Below, piece after piece: positions 48,701-59,715 of a stretch of DNA of 64,000 nt. Both the position numbers and the translations under genes were made by a program. Position 1 is the first letter of the stretch. Each line of letters begins with the position of its first letter. The stretch is from Symsagittifera roscoffensis. Lineage: Eukaryota; Xenacoelomorpha; Acoela; Convolutidae. Under the pieces are notes generated by a model, which was given only the letters and a program-made list of their open reading frames with translations, was not told the origin of the DNA and did no database searches. The DNA lies in assembly GCF_963678635.1 (NCBI RefSeq), contig NC_087065.1:3472001-3536000 (forward strand), given 5' to 3'.

Positions 48701-49567
48701 AACCAAAAAATTGATGCTTTAAAATTGAGAATACACCCGTTAAACCATAAAATTGATGCTTTAAAATTGAGGATACACCCGTTAAACCATAAAATTGATG
48801 CTTTAAAATTGAGGATACACCCGTTAAACCATAAAATTGATGCTTTAAAATTGAGGATACACCCGTTAAACCATAAAATTGATGCTTTAAAATTGAGGAT
48901 ACACCCATTAAACCATAAAATTGATGCTTTAAAATTGAGGATACACCCGTTAAACCATAAAATTGATGCTTTAAAATTGACGATACACCCGTTAAACTAT
49001 AAAATTGATGCTTTAAAATTGAGGATACACCCGTTAAACCATAAAATTGATGCTTTAAAATTGAGGATACACCCGTTAAACCATAAAATTGAGGATACAC
49101 CCGTTAAACCATAAAATTGATGCTTTAAAATTGAGGATACACCCGTTAAACCATAAAATTGATGCTTTAAAATTGAGTATACACCCGTTAAACCATAAAT
49201 TGATGCTTTAAAATTGAGGATACACCAGTTAAACCATAAAATTGATGCTTTAAAATTGAGGATACACCCGTTAAATCATAAAATTGATGCTTTAAAATTG
49301 AGAATACACCCGTTAAACCAAAAAATTGATGCTTTAAAATTGAGGATACACCCGTTAAACCATAAAATTGATGCTTTAAAATTGAGGATACACCAATTAA
49401 ACCATAAAATTGATGCTTTAAAATTGAGGATACACCCGTTAAATCATAAAATTGATGCTTTAAAATTGAGAATACACCCGTTAAACCAAAAAATTGATGC
49501 TTTAAAATTGAGGATACACCCGTTAAACCATAAAATTGAAGCTTTAAAATTGAGGATACACCCGTTA
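39759..49567. repeat. Satellite array of 42-bp units with higher-order structure
   Basis: About 9.8 kb, or roughly 230 tandem units of 42 bp (a clean unit is 39793-39834), starting with a diverged unit at 39759 and running into an assembly gap. Because 42 is divisible by three, one plus frame and two minus frames stay open for hundreds of codons; the longest is 787 codons at 40634-42997. These encode only a 14-residue repeat and are not genes. Variant units recur in set order, such as one with cagttaaacc, one with taaatcat, and one with gagaatac plus ccaaaaaa, which shows higher-order homogenisation. From 42972 onward, 28-bp units lacking 14 bp recur. Confidence 0.97.
42972..49089. repeat. 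Higher-order part of the satellite marked by 28-bp units
   Basis: Truncated units, where ccataaaattga runs directly into ggatacaccc, begin at 42972, 43084, 44078, 44694, 45141, 45799, 46331, 47199, 47857, 48473 and 49089. All spacings equal 42n+28 (n = 2, 23, 14, 15, 12, 20, 15, 14, 14), except 44694-45141, which is 447 because of a one-base deletion near 44803. The lost 14 bp lie between two aaaattga direct repeats inside the unit, so slippage explains them. None occurs in 39759-42971. Confidence 0.9.
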
Positions 49568-49767
49568 NNNNNNNNNNNNNNNNNNNNNNNNNNNNNNNNN
49601 NNNNNNNNNNNNNNNNNNNNNNNNNNNNNNNNNNNNNNNNNNNNNNNNNNNNNNNNNNNNNNNNNNNNNNNNNNNNNNNNNNNNNNNNNNNNNNNNNNNN
49701 NNNNNNNNNNNNNNNNNNNNNNNNNNNNNNNNNNNNNNNNNNNNNNNNNNNNNNNNNNNNNNNNNNN
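49568..49767. other. Assembly gap of 200 N
   Basis: Exactly 200 unknown bases interrupt the satellite at its right edge. The round number suggests a gap of unknown size, so the true array may be much longer and its right boundary is not seen. Confidence 0.99.
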
Positions 49768-50475
49768 GTCTGGAGTGACAAGGCACTCACGGCTTCCATC
49801 TACAAGTCTGCAGGTACTGCATGTCAGTCATAGGGGCCGCATAAAGGGGGAGGTGGATGTCCCACAGGGAGGAGGAGGGGGTTTGGGGGGGGGGTGTTGG
49901 TTTTGTTTAATAATCGAAGGGTAAGGCCTGGGGAATAGCAGATATGTACGTTTCAGCTTCCTCCTCAGAAATTCGATCCTATTACTACCTAAACGCTCCC
50001 TTCAGCCCTTTTTTAGTTTCCCATCCCCTCAAAAAATTATACAAAAAGCTGTTCAAAAATTGTACAAACGGCATTTTGCATGTAAAAATTGTTGTGAAAA
50101 TTTGTTTGGCTGTTTAATGCTGACACGTTTTAATGCAGTTTCGCAGTTTACAATATAAAAAATTTTCTTTAAAGACCTTCATTTATTGATATTCCGAAAA
50201 TATCAAAAAGGGAGGAGGAATTGGAAAAAGAGCCCTCCCATCTTTGGCACAATTCAACCCATTTATTTTTTGTTCGAACATCTGAAACAGTTTTTCAAAA
50301 AAAAATCATATCATAATCATATGGGCGCCATATACAACACAGTAGAAAAACGAAAGCAAGCGTTTAAAAAATGAGAATTTTTCTAATGTGAAAATCATTC
50401 AAAAATTGGACTAAAAGAATTACTGATAAAGACTTTTGAAATTGCGAAGGTTTTTGTTTTTTAGCCCAGAGAGCA
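49768..50475. other. Noncoding, 5' region of the 209-aa gene
   Basis: No satellite sequence is present after the gap. G-rich stretches at 49850-49890 are unexplained. A strong 3' splice site (tttttgttttttag, ending 50464) lies 11 bases before the ATG, so the gene has an upstream noncoding exon or a trans-spliced leader. Confidence 0.5.
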
Positions 50476-51105
50476 ATGGAAGATGTGAATTGGGACAGCA
50501 AAGTGCCCCCTCCCCTTCCCCCGGCCGAGACAACAGTCGAGAAACACGCCGACCCCGTGAACGAAAAACTGCGACAGATCAAAGCAAACCGACGGGAGAA
50601 GCCGACAGAATGGCAGATGCTAGCAAAGGGGTGGGACTATAACCAGATGCGAAACCAGTACCTTCACCAGAAGAGACCATATAGCTACAGTTCCCTCCAC
50701 AAGACCCACCAGATACCAGACTACAAAGGCCACTGCGGGGGGTTGGGGGAGCGAGACGACACCTATAGCGAGTTCCACCCGCTGAATGTTAAGCGGAACG
50801 ACGTGCCACCCTATTACGGAACTGGGCGGACTGGAAACATTCCAGGTTACACTGGAAAAATCTGGTGGCTGGGTGTGTTGGCGGCGCATAATTACAAACC
50901 CGAGAATACAGACACGACTACACTGAGTACCCATGTTAGGTTGCCGCCGACGACGGCTCCCGAACATGCAAAACGGGAGAAACTTACCAAACTGATAACA
51001 TCTGTGCCCCCTCACAATCCGTTTAGAAGGGTAGACTCAAATGGAGACCCCCTAGCGAAAGGGGCTAAAAGTGCCGGAGCAAGTCGACAGATATACGCTT
51101 TGTGA
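50476..51105 (+). CDS. 209-aa protein, possible ciliary microtubule inner protein type
   Basis: One coding exon from ATG (50476) to TGA (51103-51105), with far higher GC and more balanced codons than the flanks. The acceptor tttttag at 50464 precedes a short 5' leader. The protein is basic, rich in Pro, Tyr and Lys, and has no signal peptide, membrane segment or obvious catalytic motif. Residues 5-25 are Pro-rich (WDSKVPPPLPP). Residues 60-90 hold YLHQKRPYSYSSLHKTHQIP. Around residue 115-130 is PYYGTGRTGNIPGYTGKIWW; the IPGYTG element occurs in several sperm and cilium microtubule-lumen protein families. The C-terminus is NPFRRVDSNGDPLAKG and then basic. The ciliary assignment is inference from this motif and composition. 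A 62-bp piece of this exon is copied at 51449. Confidence 0.75.
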   Translation: MEDVNWDSKVPPPLPPAETTVEKHADPVNEKLRQIKANRREKPTEWQMLAKGWDYNQMRNQYLHQKRPYSYSSLHKTHQIPDYKGHCGGLGERDDTYSEFHPLNVKRNDVPPYYGTGRTGNIPGYTGKIWWLGVLAAHNYKPENTDTTTLSTHVRLPPTTAPEHAKREKLTKLITSVPPHNPFRRVDSNGDPLAKGAKSAGASRQIYAL

Positions 51106-51448
51106 AAAATTACAAGACAAGAAAAATTTATTTTCTATTTTGCTCAAAGACTTTATAATAGCTGCATTGCTTGATATTATTACTTACTGTTTGTTTTTAA
51201 ACGCTGTTATTGTCAAAACATTTTTGAAAGATTGAATTAATTTTTCAAATTTCTATAGTTTTGTGGGAAAACTTATTCGGCAATTTTAATGGAAATCGGG
51301 AGCCCTTAAAACTGAGAGTTCACTGAAAAGCATATTTGAGCAAATTTAATTCTCATTGTCAACTCATCCTAAATAATCCTTATTGACATTATCAGAAAGA
51401 AAGGCTACGGGAATATTGTCCAATATAGCAGACACCAGCGGAATAAAG
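51106..51448. other. 3' flank of the 209-aa gene
   Basis: AT-rich. No AATAAA was found in the first 150 bases. Nothing else is seen. Confidence 0.4.
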
Positions 51449-51510
51449 TGCCGCCGACAACGGCTCCTGAACATGCAAAACGGGAGAAACTTACCAAACT
51501 GATAACATCT
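51449..51510 (+). pseudogene. 62-bp copied fragment of the upstream gene
   Basis: This matches the coding exon at 50942-51003 with two mismatches (tgccgccgac to gataacatct). It is too short to function. It ends where the foldback repeat begins, so both probably arrived in one rearrangement. Confidence 0.85.
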
Positions 51511-51511
51511 T

Positions 51512-51656
51512 GGGTTCCGTCAGCCAAAAATGGAGATTGGATCGGCAGTCGGTCGATTCCCTGAGGGAAGGTGGGGGAGGGGGGGCGACCCTTCCGCCTT
51601 CCCTCAGGGAATCGACCGACTGCCGATCCAAACTCCATTTTTGGCTGACGGAACCC
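51512..51656. repeat. Long foldback with 60-bp arms
   Basis: Arms 51512-51571 and 51597-51656 are inverted copies with one visible mismatch, separated by a 25-base G-rich loop. The arm sequence (gggttccgtcagccaaaaat, cagtcggtcgattccctgag) is from the family A MITE. The structure is therefore two MITE fragments in head-to-head arrangement, able to form a long double-stranded RNA if transcribed. Confidence 0.88.
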
Positions 51657-53573
51657 AGTTTTTTTTAAAGGCGCTTTTTCTAAAACTTTATTCTAAAAGT
51701 GCCTAAAAATGATTTTTTGGCCTGCTTTTTCTAAAGAACAAAAAGCTCTCAAATTTTATTTTACCAGGTGTGTTTTTAAAAAAATTCATCATGCTCTAAT
51801 TGCAAAAAATTGATTGAGTTTTGGCTGAAAACGCTGTAATTTGTGATTTTCATTTTTTTCAGCTCATTGTAGTTGCCACAAGAATTGTGACCGGATATTT
51901 TGGTTTTAAAAAAATCTTTTGACAGGTTGCTTTTTGAAAATATATGTCACGAAAAAACGGAAAAAATTATGCTCGGATGGATTTCAGTTAAAAAAGTTAA
52001 GAAGTATGACATCTGCAATAATTTTTGGTTAGGTTTTGGAAAACTAAATTGGTCAAAATGTATTGATTTGTGAGCGCTTTTGGTAGAAGTATTTTCAAAC
52101 AAGACCTTAAAAGAAATTTAATTCATGAAATTGACTGTGGAGGACGGAGCAAATTTAAAAAAATTCCTTGGAAGCCAAAAAAAACAGAACAAATTTTAAA
52201 CTGTGTACTCTCTTACAGTAATCAAAACTAAGTGTTTTTAAAACGATGTGACATTCGACCAGAATGGACCAAAATGCAGATTCGGCACATTCGAGTTTTT
52301 AACAGCGAACCTTCCGAATTGGCGATTTTGAAGGAATAAGAGCGTTATTGGAACGATTGGCCAAAGGGTGAAGGCTAGAATATTCCGGTGTTTCAAATTT
52401 TTAAAATTTCGAAGTATGACGTCATATTTCTGAGAAACGTCAGAAACGGCCATTTTGGCAGAAAACTGGAAGAAAAACACAAGAACATTAGTTGCGATAG
52501 CGAAAACAACGAAGATTTCGGTTAAAAAAACAACAACGAATTGCAAAAGTAGCAGAGACCGCTCCGAGTTGCAACTATTGTGTCGCTACAATAGTTGCAA
52601 GACCGTTGCGAACAACGGTGAAGGGTGGAAAACCAGCCTTCCGGAAGGAGAATAAGAGCCTTATTTCCCCGGATTCAGGAATCCGGAGGGGTCTCGGGAC
52701 TGAAACTTTTATTAACTTATATAAACTTTTAGCTTCCCTATTATGTCCTGAGTTGAATTTATTTAATTCATTCTACTAAGATGAGAAGCTAGGAGTTGGG
52801 GGAAAGGGTTGATCCATCTTCGATGGAGATGATGATTTTTATCTACTGAACAAAAACAATAATAATTCAATAAATAGTAGTAGCCCTGATTTTAGGAGTG
52901 ACCTCATGGTCTGGGGATACTGAGACCCAGCCATGAGCTCACTATTTCTGCATGTAATTAAGTTAATTTGAGTGTTTTGACCGAAGCCGAAAGCAGTAAC
53001 GTTTTTTGGTCGACCCGATGTTAGAAAGACCACCGAAAGTACTGGCTTGGTAGAGACGGTTAAAAACATGTAAAGCTCTGTTTAGACGTTAGCCAGTCGT
53101 CTTAGGACTTAGTTTTATTTTCCGTTGATATGTATCTTCCGGGCGAATGTTACACGAGCGCACTTGATACTGTTTTTTTTGTAGAATTATGTTTTTGGCT
53201 AATTTCGAAGAAAAAAAGCAATATGTTTTTTTTTCACAAATTAAATCAAAGTTTTTGGTGGGCTTTTCTACCTTTCACCCTTATTTTCATAAGCATCAAT
53301 TTTACAACGTAGCGTCAATTTTCAGATGTTGTGCCAATGATGAAATATATATTTTCGTAAGTAATTAGCCTACATGCTTGTTTTCATGACAACTGGTCAA
53401 AATGAACAAATTTACTATTAATTTTGCAACTAAATTAGTTTAATTAATTTCGCAAAAATTGCTAGTAGCACCGGTGATCCGATCACATTAAAAAAAATAT
53501 CAAAAAAGACGTGTCGTTTTTTAGTGCGTGGTGTAATAAGTGAGAGAACCATACGAAAACATAAAACTTAACT
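51657..53573. other. Noncoding stretch
   Basis: No supported gene. The 102-codon minus frame at 52238-52546 is hydrophobic by composition and has no family resemblance. A small perfect hairpin is at 52569-52600. Confidence 0.4.
52569..52600. repeat. 13-bp-stem hairpin
   Basis: ttgcaactattgt (52569-52581) and its exact complement (52588-52600) surround a 6-base loop gtcgct. Confidence 0.65.
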
Positions 53574-53759
53574 TGACTGAATTAACGTGACTGAATTAGA
53601 CAGAATTAGACTGAACGTGACTGAATTAGACATATTAGACTGAACGTGACTGAATTAGACTAACGTGACTGAATCAGACAGAATTAGACTGAACGTGACT
53701 GAATTAGACATATTAGACTGAACGTGACTGAATTAGACTAACGTGACTGAATTAGACAT
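53574..53759 (+). repeat. Short tandem repeat array with 78-bp period
   Basis: Words gaattagac, aacgtgact and catattagact alternate. The block starting aacgtgactgaattagac at 53584 recurs at 53662 (period 78) with one substitution. There are about two and a half higher-order periods. Confidence 0.85.
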
Positions 53760-54579
53760 AATCCGCAACAGCTATGAGCTTTTTTACAAGAACTTTACTT
53801 AAATAAATTACGATTTTATTGAAAATTAGGGATTAGAATGTATCAAACGGTCTCAACGAATATAACTCTCGTCACTAGTGGCTGGCTTAAGAATTTTTAA
53901 AGAAAACGCGGGGTGTTTTCAATTGATTTTCTGAGCAGTATAGCGACCCTATTTTGCCAAACATTTCCGAGAAGCTGGTAAACTGTTGTGAAACAGTGCT
54001 TTTTCGGGATTAAGGCCTTTTTTGAAACTGAAAACAAACTGCTTTTTTGGTGCGTCGCTTGCTCTTAAACTTAGAATGCTGGCAATGAAAAAGTTTTAGA
54101 AACCTTTTAAAGTTGAATTATTATATTGAAATGTTTGTAACTGAAGATGTCTTAGCACATTAACAATTCACATCCCGGTTTAAAAAAAAACTCGAGATCA
54201 AAGTTTATCGGACTCAGTAAATTTCTTAAAAATCAACCAAATGACATGCAAAAAATTGAATTCAAGTAGTTTTTGCCACCATTTTATTAGCGAAAAATTT
54301 ATTATTGAATTTAAGAAAAAACTACAACACAACAGCAAGTAGTTGGCCATTTCTCAAACTTTTGTCAAAAAATGCAAATTTTTATTCTTCTCAGATGTGA
54401 AAATTTTTAATTAGGCTAAACTGTTCTGGTCGATGGAAGATACGAAAAATCTACACTTTCATTTAGGCGAAACCAGATTGTAATTTCAACTGAACTTAAT
54501 TGTTGTTTTGTGGTATTTTCTTCAGAAATAATAACAGGTTTCAGCTTACACAGCTAGTTGAGGTCATCAATGATCTGTA
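53760..54579. other. Noncoding stretch
   Basis: Nothing recognisable. The last bases (54572-54579, gatctgta) are the left target duplication of the next MITE. Confidence 0.4.
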
Positions 54580-54955
54580 CAGGGGCGGATCTAGGATTTT
54601 CTCGAGGGGTAAGGGGGCGGATTTTCAAAAAAAAAAGATTTTCGTAGCTCTCCGAAATCAGTATCAAGACGGCATTTTGACAAAATGTTCTGCGCCGCAG
54701 GCAAGTTTTTGAAAAAAAACAGCCCAAAAAAGGCGTTTTTAGGGTCTTTTCGGAAAATTTTGACCAAAATTTTTTTTCTTTTTTTGGCGCGCGCTCCCCC
54801 CTCAAAACTTGTATATTTTGGCGCCAAATGCGCCTTTAAAAAATTTCAGGGTCGGTCACCGAAAATGGATTTTTCAAAACCGTACAAAGGGGGACCCTTT
54901 GGGTCGGCAGGGGGTCGAATACCTGAGGGGAGGGAGCCCCCTAAATCTGCCCCTG
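54580..54955 (+). mobile_element. hAT-like MITE (family A), young copy
   Basis: It starts CAGGGGCGGATCTAGGATTTTC and ends CCCCTAAATCTGCCCCTG, flanked by a perfect 8-bp duplication gatctgta (54572-54579 and 54956-54963). Length is 376 bp. Open frames over it on both strands are repeat sequence. Confidence 0.95.
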
Positions 54956-56391
54956 GATCTGTATTTAAAAACTTCATTCTTTAACTTCGGTCCTAAAACG
55001 ATTTATTAGAATCTGAAATAGGACTCATGGCCGATTTTAAGCAGTCTAACAGAATTATTTTATTTGAACTCTTATTACAATCAAAATATCCGTAAAATCA
55101 GTATTCTGCAAGATTTTTTGGAGACCTTTGGTAGAGGTTTTGTTCAGCTAATTAGTCAGCTCTGGGTGTTATTCCAAAGTTTTTCCCTGGTCGACGTCTC
55201 GATTTAGGCTTTGACTTTCTCGACCAAAAGATGATGTTTCGAATGTCTGGACTAAATTTTTTGCTAACTTTCTTGGCCAACTTTTGATATGTTTCGATTT
55301 TCTCGTCGAAAGTTTTATATTTTTCAATTTTCTCGACTGCCACGACCGACATTTCTGAAACTTTTGTTCGATTTTGCACGATTTATTGAATATGTTAACA
55401 ATTTTTGATCAAAGTAATTAGGCGTTTTTATGTAGAGCATGTACAATTGCCTCATCACTGCTGCGTAAAAATGATTGCATTAAACAACCATAATTGTAAC
55501 ACGCTGGTGAACCAAAATCGCCGAGAAAAAAAATAGGTCGCGTTCTATTCTACAGAAAAGAAAGAGACAACCCAGCTCCTGCGCTCTCAAAAAAATTTGA
55601 CTAATGCATTGAGAAAAAGTACTAAAAGTCAATTTAGTACAATTCATTTTAGGTGCAAAAAGTCACACTACGTTTTTTCAGGCCAAAAATCAACACGAAA
55701 GTCAAATGAAAAGTATACATGATAACTTTATTTTAGGTGTCCTCTGTTCTTTGAAAACAGAGAAAATCTGAAATTAATTTGCATACAATCTGTTCAAAAT
55801 GAGTGAATAATAAAGTGTAGAAAAACTGATTCAGATCAATTGAAAGCAATTTGTTTGTTACTCAAAATCCGTATGAAATGAAAACAAAAAAAAAACGTGA
55901 TGAAAATGGATTTAGGTTGATTTAGTTTTGATTGCAAATGATTTTTAAGCTTCATTGTTGTATCCAACTGAATCGATTTCAATGCAAATCAACTTATTAG
56001 GTCTTTTCTACATTATCTGTTAAAAATCGATCGCAAACCGTACCCTATCATTACGGGTGCATCTTTTTAAATTTTGAATTTCAATTTTTGTTTGAACTTT
56101 CGAAGAAAATGAGGGAAAAAAATGCGTAGCGATCCGTGAGTGAGTATGGGTATCGATCTGTGAGTGAGTATGCTTGCCATTAGCCTAAATGTGCTTAGGA
56201 GTTCGCGTTTATAGTTTATGTTTTAAACGCGCGAGTTAATAAGGCGAACATCCCGCACTTATAATCATTCCAAACTGAATTGACGCAAACTAATTGGTCA
56301 ATTTATTTCTTGTCAAAATTTTGTAAGTTATTTTCGATATCGGCTGTCTGAAGTTTGTATTTCATCACAAATTTTTTAAACAAAAACAGAC
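54956..56391. other. Noncoding stretch
   Basis: AT-rich. The tetramer words gtgagtgagtatg recur at about 56140-56170. No gene seen. Confidence 0.4.
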
Positions 56392-59300
56392 CGAGGCCAG
56401 CCAAGGGACTTTGACCTGGTATATGAGCAGTCTTGTTTGGTTCATACTAATATAGACAAGCAGTTTCCTTTTCGTTTTATTGTTCCGACTTATGAAGCAA
56501 ACGGAATATATTTAATCTTGGGGTGGTTTCTTTTCATTCAGTCAATTTTTGGTGATCGAAAAAATAATTTTTAACAAAACATTTATAAAACTCATTGAAG
56601 ATATCAACTCCCATAAATCAAAGTTAAAAGGATATCTTACTTCCGATTTTTTTTTGTAAATTTTGATGAATAAAGAGATATATCCATCATTGTTCCAACT
56701 TTCGAAGGAAACGGAATATTATGCTTGGGGTGATTTTCTATTCAGTCAATTTTCGGATATCTAATTAGTAGTTTTTGACAAACAATTGTTTTTACTCCGT
56801 TGAAGATATCAACTCCCTAAAATCAAATTTAAAATGCTCGCTTTGTAGATTTTATCGATAATCCTGAAAGCGTAACGCGAAATTATTGTACGTGGCGAAT
56901 TATCCAGCACAACAAAATTGTTTCGAATCGAACTAAGGCAAGCTTATTGGTTGTATTAATTTCGTTCGATTCAAAATTTCAAATTTCAAATATAGTTTTT
57001 TAATAAAAAAAAATTTCAAAAATTTTTCGGAATGGATCAAGGGGCAGCAAGATTAACAAGGGCTTTGCCCTGATGTTTGATCAGTCTTGTTTGATTTTAT
57101 TTCACTTTATACTGCCAAGAATAATTTCCCAACAAAAAGCTCATTATTTTTACAAAATCGGTTTTACTATCGTCTATTTCATTTTTCGCTGAATTATATT
57201 GGCCCGTCAAGCTCAAAAATCAAACTTGATGCTTTGGAAGCTAATGCGTTAGAGTTGAGGTCTAACTTCGCATGAACCAATAATTCTTTTAATAGTTCTT
57301 TTAACGGTATTTTTTCTCAGAAGAATTTGAGAGTTTTAGTATATAGTTTTCCTTCACGTGAAGAAGATTTTCACTCCAGTCATAGAAAAAAAAAGATCAA
57401 GTTTTTTTAGTTGTGAAATTATCGAAACTCTTTATAATGAAGAATTTTTAAGTTTTTTAAAAAAAATTCATAGTAAAATTATGATGCATCGAATAACCAA
57501 ACCATGCCAAAACAAACCTACTTATAGTGCTTCGTTCACAATTTGCCATAAAGCTGAAGATCTTAAAAATTGCAATCAAACTTTTTCATCGAAGCTCGGC
57601 TGTTCTCTTTATTGATATACCTTCGCTGCAAATTTTTCATTTTCCTTCCATTCGCTGCTGAAAAGGTTTCAGTGCGACATATCTTTCAAATGTCTTGGAC
57701 TTGTTTCAAGGTTCTTAATGTAGCGTTGACAACAACTCAGGCTAATCATATGTTTAGGCTGTTTTGGCGCTCAAGAAACAATAGCACTGGGCAGAATCCA
57801 TAACTAAACAATACATATAGTCGCCCGAAAGAATTTTGGTTTTTTAGTGGTTTGTGTATTTTTTATCGGTAAGGTGCATTATGTTAGTGACGCTTACATT
57901 TTGTAATCGGACCCGTGATGACCAAAAGTCGCTATCTTAGAAAACTTCGTACAAAATTAGGCTCTAGGAAATTATCACAGAGTGACTTTTCTTACAAGAT
58001 AGTTGTAAGATAGAAACTTTTCCAATAGAAAAATTGCAGAGTCTTTTTTGTTCGTTTTTGGAAATAGAAACACAATCAAGGTGATTTTGGCATTTTAAAA
58101 AAAGTTTTGGGAAAGAGCTGCTATCGTAGAACTCTTCTTATAAAGAAGTTGTAAGATAGCAGAAAATTCTTACAAATCTTGAAAGAAGTTCTAAAACAGG
58201 TGAATAAGATGGTCAACCCGGGTAATCCGCATATGAATTGCGTTAATCCTGTTAATTTAGAAATTGAGATAAACGTCAGCATCAGCACTTATGATAAAAA
58301 ATCTTCATTAAAAATTAGGGTAAAATTCATCAGCAGCAATCGGAATATAGGACCTAAATAGTAATTAGAATAAACGCCGCCTCAGCAATCAAATTGAAAG
58401 TGGCTTTCAACAATTAGGATAACGACCGCCACCAGCAATGAAATTGAAAGTCACAATGAACAATTAAAATAAAAGCAATTAGCCTAAAATTCATCATCAG
58501 CAATTAGGATTAAAGTCTATAAGAGCATAATGCATAAGAGCATTTTAGATACACTTTTCAGTTTCCATTAGAGATGTCTGTGTTTACGATCTTATCGAAA
58601 TTAGATACAAACTCAAACCAGGCTGATTTAAATACTTGATCGTTCACACCAAATGCTGGTAAAGATTGTGGAAGCATTTTTTGACAAATCAAGAGATATA
58701 TCAATTATTGTTCCGACTTTCAAAGAAAACAGAAAACTTGCTTGGTGGGGGGGGGGGGTTTATTCTGTCAATTTTTGGCGATCGAGCTCATAATTTTTAA
58801 CAAACAATTTTTTCACCCCATTGAAAATATCGACCCCTTAAAATAAAATTAAAAAAGATATTTTACCTCCACTTTTTTGTTGCAAAGTTCTGGGAGCTGG
58901 AAAATTGCCAGTTTGGCCAGGCTTTGGACGACTAAGTTTTTGTTCCGACTTTCGTAACGAAAGTAACTGAATATTTGTGCTCGGGTGGGTTCTTTTTTGT
59001 TCAGACAAATTTTGATTATTTAACTAGCCAATTTCGACAATTGTTTTTGTCAATCAAAATGTATTGTTGTCCTGAGCTTACATTTGAAAAGATGTCTCAA
59101 CTGTGATCATTTTTCGTAAAGTTATTGGGGTTTAAAGATTTCCAGTTTACAAAATTTCGCGCTATTAACGCAAAAGCGGATATTTAATTCGTCTTAGAAA
59201 TCGTTCCAAATTGGTTGAAGGAAATTTATTTGCCAAAATGGATTTGTTACTAGGAGTGAAATTTATCACTTTGCACTTTATATGGCATGTGGGGGGAAGA

Positions 59301-59715
59301 ATCTCAAATTTTTATGCAAAATTCTTACATTGTTTTATCATTTACATTTAATTTTTCACGTTATTACTGCTCCATAGACTTTAAAAGGCAGTCGGAACAT
59401 TCAGGACTTTGCCTTGATACGAGCAGCAGTCTTGTTAACGCTCTGAAAATTTTACTCATAATGCTGAAAACGTAACGCTAATGATTTATGCATGGAAATT
59501 TATCCTGCTCAACAAAATAATTCCTAAATGAATTGAGGCTAGCTAAGCTAATTGATCGTATTAATTTTGTAACTTGAATTTTTACACTCGATGATTTTGT
59601 CCAAAATTTATAGTTTTTCAGTATTTTTTCCTAAAAACTAATCGATATAGATTAGAGTGCTGTTTGGGTATTCAAGGTTTTGCCCTGACGTACGAGCAGT
59701 CTTGTTCAATCTTAA
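56392..59715. repeat. Diverged repeat family, two recurring blocks
   Basis: Block 1 (a gggctttgccctga-like run, then a GCAGTCTTGTT-like run) recurs near 56400-56440, 57055-57090, 59395-59440 and 59672-59710. Block 2 (attgttccgacttt-like, then a cggaatat-like run and caatttttggtgatcga) recurs near 56475-56600, 56690-56800, 58705-58830 and 58940-59060. The copies are quite diverged, which suggests an old tandem or dispersed family. No coding capacity was found. Other hairpin-like words at 57990-58165 (cttacaagatagttgtaaga) look repeat-derived as well. Confidence 0.6.

Noticed and set aside
40634-49114. Very long open frames (up to 787 codons) over the satellite, both strands
   Set aside because: They encode only a 14-residue repeat fixed by the 42-bp unit, overlap antisense frames of similar length, and are broken wherever a 28-bp unit or one-base indel occurs.
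39759-49567. CRISPR-like array
   Set aside because: Units are contiguous 42-mers without unique spacers, in an animal-type genome.
49188-49924. Open frames containing a run of unknown residues
   Set aside because: They cross the 200-N gap and join satellite to unrelated sequence.
54591-54984. Overlapping frames on both strands near 54.7 kb
   Set aside because: They lie inside the MITE at 54580-54955, and the same peptides appear in other MITE copies.
57087-57803. Series of plus-strand frames of 62-85 codons
   Set aside because: AT-driven Phe/Lys/Ser-rich peptides without splice sites or family resemblance, within the diverged repeat region.
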